Positions 11,385 through 20,833 of a DNA stretch of 21,904 nt are shown piece by piece; the first letter of the stretch is position 1, and every line of letters starts with the position of its first letter. Under the pieces are notes generated by a model. That model made no database searches. It saw only the letters and a program-made list of their open reading frames with translations, and was not told the DNA's origin. Origin of the DNA: Balantidium ctenopharyngodoni (taxonomy: Eukaryota > Ciliophora > Litostomatea > Vestibuliferida > Balantidiidae); contig JAWNBB010006488.1 in the NCBI GenBank assembly GCA_036325645.1, positions 1 through 21,904 of the forward strand, written 5' to 3'. Made by a program: the position numbers and the translations under genes.

Positions 11385-11504
11385 GACGATAAGCAATATA
11401 ATAAAATATCAAAAGTAGCTCAGAAATGAAAACAAGAAGGCAAATGAAAGGGTACAGAGACGATAAAAGAAGAGACAAAGATAATTGAAGACAATTGAGG
11501 CAGT

Positions 11505-12761
11505 ATGAATATTGACGACGAAGCCGCGACTGGCGATATCGTATTCACGGAAGACCTCAAGAAATACTACGACAAGAAAACAACTAACGATAATATGGAA
11601 ATAGAAGGAAGTGATAATCTACCGGACGAGTTCGAGTCTGTTCCAAGTGACGAAGAGGAAGATTTTACGATTCACCCGAAAGACTCTCTTATTGTGTGCG
11701 GTACGGCACAGGACGATTTTTCAAACATTGAAGTTTATATTTACGACGAAGAAAACATGAGTTGATTTGTTCACCATGACATTGTCTGAAGCTCCTTCCC
11801 GCTGAGTTTAGAGTGGTTGCCTTATAAAAATAACAACAAGGCGAACTATGCTTTTGTTGGGTCATTCACTCCGGAAATTGAAATATGGAATTGAGATATA
11901 ATGGATGTCATTGAGCCTGAACTGATTCTCGGAGCGGGTGGGAAAAATAACACTACAAATAATACTGGACTTGTACATGAAGACGCTGTGATTTCATTAA
12001 ATTTAAATCCGATTAACTCGAATATCCTTGCGAGTTGCGGGGCTGATAAAAAAATATTACTTTGGGATTTGAATTCAACGCCTGAAAAGGCGGGAAAAAG
12101 CTTCCTTGAACACACTGATAAAGTTCAGTCTGTCAGATGGAATAAACAAGAAGATAATATACTGATTTCCGGTTCATTTGATAAAACGATTAAATTATAC
12201 GATGTCCGCGCGAACAAGTCCAGCACGACGATAAACATAAACAGTGACATTGAGTGCCTCGAATGGTCCGCAATAAACAAGTACTTATTTTTATCTTCCT
12301 ACGAAAACGGAAGAATCAATTGATTTGATATTCGGAAATTCGAAACGGTTCTTTCGTTCCAAGCTCATAAAAAGGAAGCAACTTCCGTATCGTTTTCTAA
12401 CCAGCAAGAAAGCCTGTTTTGCTCTGTCGGAAGGGATAGTCGTATCAAGGTTTGGGACAGCGCAACGATATCAAGTGATAAAGAAGGTAATTATAGTCCG
12501 AGTATTATAATGGAGAAGTTCGTGAAAAAAAGTACTGGTGAATTGTTCAGTTGTAAATTCTGCGAGGATACCGATTACACCATCGCAGTTGGTGGTTCGA
12601 AAGGAGAGTTGTTTATTTGGCAATTAGAGGAAAGTCCGATATTCTGCAGTAAATACGGACTGAAGTTTGAGGATAATGTTCCAGTAAAAGAGGAGTATAA
12701 TAACATTGCGAAAAGGAAGAAAATGGCAAATAAAAGAAGTGGGATTAAAAAGAGTAAATAA
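11505..12761 (+). CDS. PWP1: PWP1 homologue, WD40-repeat ribosome biogenesis protein
   Basis: A 418-residue protein from ATG 11505 to TAA 12759-12761. The order matches PWP1 (periodic tryptophan protein 1): an acidic N-terminus, IHPKDSLIVCG, the hallmark FVHHDI segment followed by SFPLSLEWL, then IEIW.LDIMDVIEP, and WD40 repeats with ASCGADKKILLWDL, HTDKVQSVRW, SGSFDKTIKLYD and KVWD. The C-terminus is basic (KRKKMANKRSGIKK). In yeast and animals PWP1 is a nucleolar protein needed for large-subunit rRNA maturation and ribosome production. Four TGA codons (11763-11765, 11787-11789, 11892-11894, 12321-12323) fall on positions that are Leu or similar in homologues, while seven TGG codons fall on Trp, including the WD tryptophans. 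This gene is one of the best single tests of the code. AATAAA-like sequence follows the stop immediately. Confidence 0.95.
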
Positions 12762-13579
12762 ATAAATAAAATAAAATCCGTTAATCGATATGAAGTTTAT
12801 TGAAGGACTACGATATTTTATTTGGATCGTAATGTTTTAATTTTAATGCTATTTAATTAGGGATGTTTGGGAGATCCGATATCAATAGATCATTGAACTG
12901 TTGCTGATATGTAAGTGTTTATGATATTTGGGTAAAGAAGATAGTTAATATTAATCATAAGTGGAAAACAGAAGAGAAGTAAAAAGCAGTCGAGTGAAGA
13001 TAAAATAATTATTAATTAATTAATTTATTTACTTTACCATTAGAGGATACTAAGTATTCATGTTAAATAATATCGATATAATAAATTGGGAGGTTGAGAG
13101 GATAAGGAATGAGGGACGAGGAGGGAGGTGATGAGTGCATAAATTAGATCAATGTAAGCATTAGTAATTATAAAAGAGAAGATTAAGAAATCAGGGAATG
13201 AACATAACATTATTTTAAAGTATCATTGAGTAAATTGAACTGATATGAAATAAAGAATATGCAATAAAATAAACCGTGGCAATAATTATTTTTATTTTAC
13301 AATAGCGTAATTTTATTAATTCCCTTTATTTATACTCAATGTGCACTGATCTGTACATTGTATTGAGAAGCTCTTCTAAGAAATAACAGTTGGTTAATTC
13401 CAAAATATAAATCAGAATGAATATCGTTTTGTCGAGAGGGATAAGATAGATTATCTCATTTATTAAAGGTGTTTTCCTTAATATCACGTGTTTATGGAAA
13501 GGTCGATTTGGGTGATGTTACGCTATAAACGATCTCCATCATTTCGTTCGTTGCACTTGTTTGAAGTATACTCCAATAA

Positions 13580-13605
13580 ATTTGTGAAGTGTATTTGTGA
13601 AGTGT
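13580..13605. repeat. 13-bp perfect tandem duplication
   Basis: ATTTGTGAAGTGT occurs twice in direct, adjacent copies (13580-13592 and 13593-13605). Confidence 0.9.
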
Positions 13606-13672
13606 ATTTTCAATTCACTTTTTGTATTTTATTGATTATTAGATAATTATCAAAGGGAAACATTTGATAATT

Positions 13673-13858
13673 TTATTTAAAGTTCCCTTTTGCTTTACGC
13701 CCGAGACAGAAGATGTTCGCGATTAACTCGAATACCTCTTTATCACTTGTATTTCCAGCACTTGATTTATTAATTATTTGATACCAAAACCTTCCACGGT
13801 TTCTCTTTTTACTTAGTCAATTTATGAATTGTCAAGGAAATATTTTATGTCTTATGTC
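13673..13858 (-). CDS. Short open frame, possible exon or gene relic
   Basis: On the minus strand a 61-codon frame runs from just after a TAA (13859-13861) to TAA at 13673-13675. It includes two TGA codons and has protein-like composition (GRFWYQIINKSSAGNTSDKE, then a hydrophobic FELIANIFCL and a basic end). It has no ATG, so if coding it is a 3' exon or a decayed fragment. A further open frame on the same strand starts at ATG 14035-14037 and could be an upstream exon, but no convincing splice pair joins them. I do not recognise the sequence. Low confidence. Confidence 0.25.
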
Positions 13859-14344
13859 TTATTCTCTAATTATAAATTTATTATTAAATCAATTCTTTTA
13901 TTTGTACTACACTTAATTTCAATTCATTCGATTTCATTTAATCTTTTCCTTCCGTCCTTGCATTTTCTTTGTTCTCACTTGAATCACCCAGTCCCATCCA
14001 CATCAACAAAACCCAAATACATTTTAAATACATTCATTACCAAATCATCTCCTTATTAACCCAATAATCAAAACTAATATCAACCTCCCTACCGTCTCCA
14101 CCAGCAACCTTAAATACATAAACAATAATTAAATCCTTACAAATTATACTTTACTTCACTTCACTTCCCTCGCTTAATTATCCCAACCATCACCCTAATC
14201 ACCATATTAAATCCCAACTTTCCCTTTCCCCCGCCCTGAAACCCCAACCAAAGCCAATAAATAATCAAACAATAATTATTTGAATAATCAATTCATTTTA
14301 TTATTTATAAATATTATTAAATATTATCTATCATTTCAAATAGA

Positions 14345-15859
14345 ATGAATCAAACATTCTTCACCCGACATGTACATTACATGTACCATAAAATCGATAA
14401 ATCATCAAATTTGCTGTGGTCTCACGAGAACCACATTACCGAGGGAACAAAAAAACGAAAGCGAGGAGAACAAGGACAAGAAGAAAAGCAAAAATGGGTC
14501 AATTTCGAGACGACTCAAATCGGGTACGGCGAGATCTCCGCTCAGGCGATTACCGATTTACTTAATTGATTTCAGAATGTCGACGTTGTTATTCTCGACT
14601 TAATTAAAACCGAGAAATTTAAGGAAGAAGACCTTGCATTTGATATCTCTGATTATTGCCTTGATAAGAAAAGTTTATTCCTTGATATCGGAAGCGGGTT
14701 CGGTAAACCCGTCTGACACTGCGCGTTTCAAGTCGGGTGTAAATGCCTCGGGATTGAGGTCGTACCCGCAAGAGTTGAGTTTTGCTGAGACTTTTATTAT
14801 GAATTTCTTGAAAATAAGGACTTCTTCAGGGCGATCAAAGAGGAATTCGCAAAAGGAAAAGACGAAAATGTATTCGAACAGAGGAGGTATATCAAGAAAG
14901 TAAAGCACGATTACAATTTAATCTATTTCGACTTTGGGTTTTATAATGAAATGTTTGTGAATGATGTTCGTGATAATAACTATACGTATGAACCTCTTAT
15001 TACGGACTGTGCGTATTTAATAGATGACATTAAATCGTATTGTCATAATAAAGACTTCATTGTTTATCACGACATATTACGCGATCGCGATTGACGGGAT
15101 AATATCCCGTCAAAATACTTCCTAAATAAGAACAAAAATAAAACTATTCAAAGGAGCATTTTATGCCCGGCAACACCCACAATGAAATTCGGTAACAAAT
15201 TCTTATTTATTCAAACCATGACAACTAGTGTGAACACGAGATTTTCCCGGGAATGAGCAATGCGCATATCAAATAACATTCATCATATTTATCAATCCTT
15301 CCCTATGAATTTAGACTTTTACCCTTCCAATCCTTCAATGCTCGAATTGTGAGAGTATTCGAACATATTTTTATCGAATATTGTTAACGATGATAACGAG
15401 AGTCGCTTCCAAGCCTTATTCGATAAGGATAAAAACGAAAGCGCTTTCACTGAAATCGAAAAGCGCAGAAACTGCTTCAACGGGAATAAAAAGAATAATA
15501 AAGAAATTACGACGGTGCAGGCTGCGAAAGCTACTTTGACTTGCGGGGAGTACAATGAAGAATTCTACAAAAATATCAAGTTTATTCTTAAGGACGCCAC
15601 GAAACTCCGTTCTTATAAGGATGAGAATAAGGACGATTACACTCATATTTACTCGTATAACAAATGAATGAGTGAAACGTGTCGGAAAAAAATCGCAGCG
15701 GTGTTAAATAGAACCAAATGGAAGATATTGGCGTGGTACAGCAACGAATGACAAACGCTTAAATCAGGTTTAAAACAGTACTACTGTATATCGAAGTTCC
15801 CGATGAATTCGACCAGCACTGAGAAGTTTTATTGCTATGTTTATATTAAGGTTAGATAA
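14345..15859 (+). CDS. DOT1-like class I SAM-dependent methyltransferase
   Basis: A 504-residue protein from ATG 14345 to TAA 15857-15859, with eight in-frame TGA and four TGG. A nuclear-localisation-like KKRKR lies at about 36-40. IGYGE at 59-63 resembles the YGE segment of DOT1. Motif I is LFLDIGSGFGKPV at 111-123, with GIEVV at 136-140 as the acidic post-I loop. Near the C-terminus THIYSYN (residues about 433-439), followed by ILAWYS, resembles the DOT1 segment before the lysine channel. Between these lie about 260 residues with no known domain, much longer than in typical DOT1 cores. The likely reaction is methyl transfer from S-adenosylmethionine, with histone H3 (the H3K79-equivalent lysine) the expected substrate if it is a true DOT1. 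Another class I methyltransferase is possible. The TGA at 14714-14716, just after GKPV, falls where DOT1 has Leu. Confidence 0.75.
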
Positions 15860-17119
15860 GATTATCTAGGAGAAATAATTTGTTAATTATTGTTTTTTTT
15901 ACGGTTAATTAAATTGATGTTATTAGTTTTTATTGAATGTTGTTTTGATAATTAAATAAAGGGGTATTTGATGATTATAATACAAATGACTATTAATGTA
16001 ACTGTGAATAAGTAAAGTTTAGGGATTTGAATGGAAAATGATATGAGTAGTATTGCAATGATTATGTATTGTTGCTGTGATTATATCATGATCTCGGCGG
16101 TGATGCGAATAACAATGATAATGGAATTAAAGGACATGAAAGTAATAATGTGGGAAAAGGAGAGTATAATGAAATGAAATGAAGGAAATAAGAAATGTTG
16201 TTGAGAGAATAATAGAATATCTTTACTAGAAAAGGGAAGAAAGGGAGAAGTGATGATATGAAGATATGGATATGCCTTAATTTTAATTGAGACTTGAATA
16301 TATTTTGTTTAAAACACTTTTAGTTTTATCTTCAGAATGAGGTTTAATGATTTGATTTGACTGGTAAAGTAAACTTATGTTATATTATTAAACTACAATG
16401 AATGAGTACAATGAGGATGGTATTTAAATAAAATAAATAATATTTGGAAGGAAGAACTGGGTGATAATAGTGTTTGAATAATTTGTAGAGAATAGAATTA
16501 TACGAAGGAAGAGTATTGTTCAACTGTATTTCATAATAAAAATGATGAGGTGATTTAATTATAAAGTGCAATCATTATATATAAAGGGAGAGAAGGAGGG
16601 GTTTCAAAGAGAAATAAAGGGGGAGAAGGATACGAAAAGAAAAGAAAAATATTGTGATGAGACAGATAATTGAGATTAATATACAAAAATAATTATGATA
16701 TTATTTAATGAACAAAACGAAATCGCGAAGAATACAAACAAAAATCAAATTGAAGGACTCCTTGAAAATACGATTATTACAGATGGAGTTACCTTCTTTT
16801 CTTAAACTTTAATTAAATTATTCATGTTAGATAACATTTGAATATCGGAGGTTTTAAGGAAGGAAAAAAGAACGCAGATATATTAAAATAAGAGTTACAT
16901 TAAATAATTAATAATTGTTGGACAGGCTGATAGAAAATAAAAAACTTAAAATATAATGCGTTAGTATAACCCATAAAAAAATAATAATATTTTCACATAC
17001 TTCATCAAATAAAACAATCATAAATGTAATCAAATATTTACATTCACCCTCCTCCATCATCATCTTCTTCTCCCAATTCGATTTCCCAACAACGCATCAA
17101 ATAAAACCAATCATTCAAT
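15860..17119. other. Convergent spacer, extreme skew
   Basis: About 1.26 kb between convergent genes. From 15860 to about 16950 the plus strand is A/T/G with very little C, then it becomes C-rich and G-poor to 17119. Open frames here are short and low-complexity; I see no gene. Confidence 0.5.
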
Positions 17120-17887
17120 TTAATTAAACAACGATTCCTTAATATAATCATTATGAAATCAAACCGAATAATCATTGGATAATTGCACAATGTCTTTATT
17201 CTCCCCAATTTCCGCCTCAGTGTTCACACCAATTTCCTTGCATTTCGTATTATCCTTCCTGTGCTTTCAATAGCATTCACTTTGATTATTCCTTAACGCT
17301 TCAATACTACTCCTCTCAGCATATCCAGTTTCTTTCAGTGTCGAGAAATTCAGTTTATAAGACGACTCTAAATCAAGGACTTTCATCTGACCATTTGATA
17401 TCTTTATCTTTATTTTCTTCTTCTTCTTCAACGCGACTTGCTTCTCGGTATTCGTCCTGATATTTGTTCAAAAGGGTAATTTAACGCTACTACACTCTGT
17501 TCATAATTTCCCTCTCTTCTTTAATGTCATTACATTATTGTCGTACTTATCTCAGCTATTGAACCGCGAATTTGTTATCTCGTTACTATGATATCTCATT
17601 TCCGTACTTTCACCCAGTTCATATTTATCCATCTTCCGTCTTGATGTCTTCCCGTGTTTAACATTGATTGTCTTTTTCTTGGACACAAGCTTGACATTCA
17701 ATCATCCTTTTTTATTATTAAACTTTATTAAATCCTGCAGTAGGACAAACTTCCCGTTTTTCTTATTATATTTTTCATGTGTTCATCACTTCTGTAACAC
17801 GCTCTCGCTATCCATCCCACAACCATTGCTATACAAAGTCGATAGATTCGGTATCCTTAAATTCACTTGTTTCAACCGATTTGTCAT
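17120..17887 (-). CDS. Basic cytoplasmic tail of the membrane protein, or a separate small gene
   Basis: An open frame of 255 residues from ATG 17885-17887 (MTNRLKQVNL) to TAA 17120-17122, with eight TGA codons and a strong protein-like pattern. It is basic and Lys/Asn/Ser-rich, with a lysine-only run (VALKKKKKIKIK) and no membrane span. It lies in the same reading frame as the membrane protein just upstream, separated by an AT-rich stretch with one TAA and one TAG. The best reading is that it is the C-terminal cytoplasmic tail joined by splicing across about 17894-17986. The alternative is an independent gene with its own ATG. I do not recognise a domain. Confidence 0.7.
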
Positions 17888-17893
17888 ATTTAT

Positions 17894-17986
17894 CTATATA
17901 AAATTAATATTAACAGTAGACTTATTATACTCAATATATAAGCAAAAAGAAATATATTATCCAGCGGTAATCCCTTTAATCCCAAC
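17894..17986 (-). other. Possible 93-nt intron in the membrane-protein gene
   Basis: On the minus strand the segment starts GTTGGG and ends TTATATAG, removes both in-frame stops (TAA at 17957-17959 and TAG at 17894-17896) and keeps frame. The donor is weak, and the excised part includes the end of a hydrophobic helix, so a true stop at 17957 followed by a new gene remains possible. Confidence 0.35.
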
Positions 17987-19876
17987 TGCAAACGCGAGAA
18001 CGATGAACCCTCATCATACTCCATACATTACGGCAACGTCGACAATTATCACGTGCTCGTATTTCAGCAGTAAAGACAAGCACATGAAAATCAACACGTT
18101 GTAACAAATTCCACTGATCGATTTTTTATATTTTTTAAACGCGTCCTGGTTATCCGCAATGAAAACGTTTCAATTGCAATATCCCAACATCAATGTGATT
18201 GCCTCGTTCTTCAGTGTCATCATTATAAATAATAAATATAAGTAAAGTTGGGATCTTTCGTTATTTAAATATAAAAAACTGAACCCCGAAGAGGAAAGAA
18301 ACGCGAGGAGAAATGATAAAAAAAACAAAACGTTTCCTTTCATCGAACTCACGTTCTTGAAAATGAAAGAAATCAGTGCTGTGTTGATAACGGAGAAGAA
18401 GATTTGAATAAAGTAATACCCTGATAATAATAGGCAGATAAGGAGTTTCGGGTAAAAACGACATTGTAAAATGCATAGTATCAGGGAGAAATGGTAATTG
18501 AACTGCAGGCAAATGTAAATGATTAGAATGTTCCTGTAGTTGTTATCGGTTGTAAACTGCTTTATCCGCTTTGATTTTTTATGAAGTATACTGCTGCTAT
18601 TAAGCACCGGGATGTTATTCGCCGCTGTTGATCCTGAAATATGAAAGGAAATATTCGGTGTTTGTGCTTTGAATTTATGGATTGTTGTGTTTGCTTGACT
18701 TCGGTTGAGGCTGCTCCCCGGTTTGGAAAAGTTTGTTTTTATATTGTAATTCCCATTTGGACTAAAAATGAGGTTGTTGTTGTTGTTGTTGTTGTTGTTG
18801 ATATTCCCGGTACTTTGTTTTATTGCAATTATCGGGGAATGTGCCCTGCCGACATTATAACTACTCCCGATAACATTCGCAGCGATGTTCGAGAGTGTAC
18901 CGCAATTACTTTTCCTGTCCTGTTTCTTGGCGTTATAGCCATTGTTGATATTGATACTGTTGAAGATATTATTGAAATTATTCACGGTCTTTGCATTCGT
19001 AACATTACTGTTGTTCTGGTTCGTGTTGGTGGTTGTATTGATATTAATATTATTACTATTATCGTTCATCTCTGAGATTAAGTTTTTCCTCTTGCTAATC
19101 GTGCTATCCAGGCTCTTGCTTTTGTTGTGATTGTTCAACCCGTGGAAGTTGTCAGTTCAATTCGGGTTTCTTAGTTTCTGATGGGAATGGTTATTAATGC
19201 TATTGCCTTGTGAAATAATATTATTCCCGATGACATTTCCAGGAAACCTATCACTGCTAAACTCGCCGTCGTTTTGCTGTTCTTGGTATTTCATCGTGTA
19301 TCTTGGCTTGAACACGCATTTGAACTTGATCAAATATCAAATTAAAGTAATCCCGTTTACGACCGAGATACTATACAACATGAATATGACATTCGTTTCC
19401 TGAAACCAAAGCGTTAATCAGTAGACAGCGACGCATCAAAAGTTCTGTGCGAAGTTGACTCATTCGATTACGGTTGAGGATTCTTGAGTCGTGAAAATCT
19501 CATTTCACACTGTAATCGAGTATAGTTGTAGATTATTTCCGCAACCTGCTCAACTGCGGAAGATCAGCAATAAATACAATTCAGACGAAATTGTTATCAG
19601 GTACGAAAGAGCTGTATTGAAGATAACCGTGAGGAGGATGGACAGGGCAGTTCAAAAGTGAACACTTGCATACATTGCAAGGAGATTCCAAATATATGAA
19701 AAGATAAAACGGTTTCAATCGTATGATATTAGTAGATAGGATAATGATAACGGGTTTTCGATTTGATTTGTTATTGTTAGTATCACGACTGGATGGACGT
19801 AAAGATATGATAAAATAGACGATGCGCTTAAGAAGAGCAGAATTAGATATTTGAAAATGTTCGAGATCAATTTCAT
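17957..19876 (-). CDS. Polytopic membrane protein with Asn-rich central loop (possibly XK-related-like)
   Basis: From ATG 19874-19876 to TAA 17957-17959, 639 residues before the possible tail. About ten or eleven hydrophobic helices are arranged as two blocks: five in residues 1-190 and five or six from about 405 to the end. Between them is a hydrophilic loop of about 200 residues that is very rich in Asn, including nine consecutive AAC codons. Twelve in-frame TGA codons lie mainly in helices, where Leu suits better than Trp (for example YG-V-two TGA-GFIV). The loop is probably cytosolic. A segment at the end of the first block (MLYSISVVNGITLIWYLIKF) faintly recalls XK-related scramblases, but I would not assign the family on this. 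Transporter, scramblase or receptor are all open. Codon use matches the neighbours. Confidence 0.85.
18773..18799. repeat. (GTT)9 microsatellite coding for poly-Asn
   Basis: Nine perfect GTT units on the plus strand, read as nine AAC (Asn) codons in the loop of the membrane protein. Confidence 0.95.
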
Positions 19877-20048
19877 TATTTTTTAACTTATTTAATAGGA
19901 AATACTAATGAGGATTATATATTTAGTTATTTAAAATGCGATACTATTGTATTACCGAGATATATTCATATTTCGAACTATTTAATTATTGGCAGCGATT
20001 ATTTCATTTCCTTTGCTCTTGCCTATTCGTTTGATTTATGCTTTCAGT
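19877..20048. other. Short spacer between two minus-strand genes
   Basis: About 170 AT-rich bases between the TVP23 stop and the membrane-protein start. No separate element is seen. Confidence 0.5.
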
Positions 20049-20833
20049 CTATGCCGCTTGACTCAGCGCCCCGGCACCGTAATTCATTAACTTTGCGAAC
20101 CCTGCTTGGCCTTTGTCGGCGATGAAATTAGTAAGTTTTTTCTTTTGTTCTCCTGAGCATTTGTAGTATCCGAGAGTGTTTGAAAATGTTAGGACAAAAG
20201 CGATTAAGCAAACTAAGAACCACATTCACTTCAATCCGATAATTTCAAGGATAAGGAATATACCCCAAAAGACAGGGGTTACATATCAGCTCGTCCAGAA
20301 AATCGTTGTATCTATCGATGTTGCCCTTGTTTCATGATCACTTTCGAATATCCACGTTTCGGTACCATCGTCTTTAACCTCGTTCCACCACCTCAATCCT
20401 ACTCATATGCGGCCTGATACGTTCTTAACAAACCAGAAATCAAAGGCTGATAATATTACGACAAGGATAAACACGAGAGCGTCGGAAACGCCGAAGATGC
20501 CCAAAATTAAGAATAGTACAACCGCAAGGATTTTGAACAAGATTGTAAAGAAGACAATGACCGGATGATTCGCGTGCTGAAGGAAATTTGTGAAATCGAC
20601 TTGGGTGTTGTTCTGCTGTGGCTGAATTGACTCGTTTAGTGTTGGAAGTGCCTGATTTGACGTTGTTGGCTTTTCAGGGAGATTGGAACTGTTCATATCG
20701 ATAGTTTGGTATTTCCCACCGTTGCCACCAGAATGTGGGGCATTCCCGCCGATGTTAATGTTAAAATCGAGATTCTAAAGGGAAGAAAATTAAAATTTAT
20801 GTTGTTAAGGCTTACATCTGAAGGGTTAGACAT
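20049..20833 (-). CDS. TVP23: TVP23/FAM18-family Golgi membrane protein, one intron
   Basis: A 247-residue protein from ATG 20831-20833 to TAG 20049-20051, with a 41-nt intron after codon 6. The first 70 residues are polar. The family core follows: ANHPVIVFF with two hydrophobic helices, DFWFVKNVSGRI, VGLRWWNEV, the DGTETWIFES segment, FWTS-Leu-YVTPVFW, two more helices, and LGYYKC near the end. This is the full signature of TVP23/FAM18, a tetraspanning protein of late Golgi/TGN vesicles involved in membrane traffic. Three TGA codons fall at family Leu/Met or hydrophobic positions (20403-20405 after SGRI; 20286-20288 in FWTS-x-Y), and the family Trp residues (RWW, TWIFES, FW) are TGG. A polar, Gly/Ala C-terminal tail of about 30 residues extends beyond the usual core. 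Confidence 0.95.
20775..20815 (-). other. 41-nt spliceosomal intron in TVP23
   Basis: On the minus strand it starts GTAAGC and ends with a pyrimidine-rich tract and TTTAG. Its length is not a multiple of three, and removing it joins MSNPSD to NLDFNI in the frame of the conserved domain. This is the firmest intron in the window and shows the DNA is nuclear and eukaryotic. Confidence 0.85.

Larger units (their letters stand above)
10336..11504. other. Divergent promoter region between the LRR gene and PWP1
   Basis: About 1.17 kb that must contain the promoters of both flanking genes. The plus strand is G/purine-rich to about 10840, then C-rich and G-poor to about 11290. It holds two simple repeats and a GC-rich potential RNA structure, listed separately. 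No additional gene is recognised. Confidence 0.6.
12762..14344. other. Long spacer between PWP1 and the DOT1-like gene
   Basis: About 1.58 kb. The plus strand is G/purine-rich and C-poor to about 13300 and strongly C-rich and G-poor from about 13880 to 14340. It contains a 13-bp direct repeat and a short open frame on the minus strand, listed separately. No full gene is recognised. Confidence 0.5.

Noticed and set aside
11335..11400. tRNA gene before PWP1
   Set aside because: GTTCAATCC resembles a T-loop, but the flanking bases do not form a T-stem and no acceptor stem or D-arm fits.
16380..16571. Hydrophobic minus-strand open frame in the convergent spacer
   Set aside because: Composition follows the local AT-rich, C-poor skew; there is no motif, no TGA codon and no continuity beyond a short run.
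17880..17960. UAA and UAG also being sense codons
   Set aside because: No other long gene contains in-frame TAA or TAG except one AT-rich spot explained by a 36-nt intron, and all genes end at these codons. An intron or gene boundary is simpler.
139..20833. UGA = Trp as in mycoplasmas, mitochondria or Blepharisma
   Set aside because: It would also keep the frames open and was my first reading, but conserved Trp positions are all TGG and TGA falls on Leu or hydrophobic positions. Spliceosomal introns and nuclear gene families also exclude mycoplasma and mitochondria.
139..20833. UGA = Cys as in Euplotes
   Set aside because: Zinc-ligand and other conserved Cys are TGT or TGC, and TGA positions are hydrophobic Leu columns, not Cys columns.
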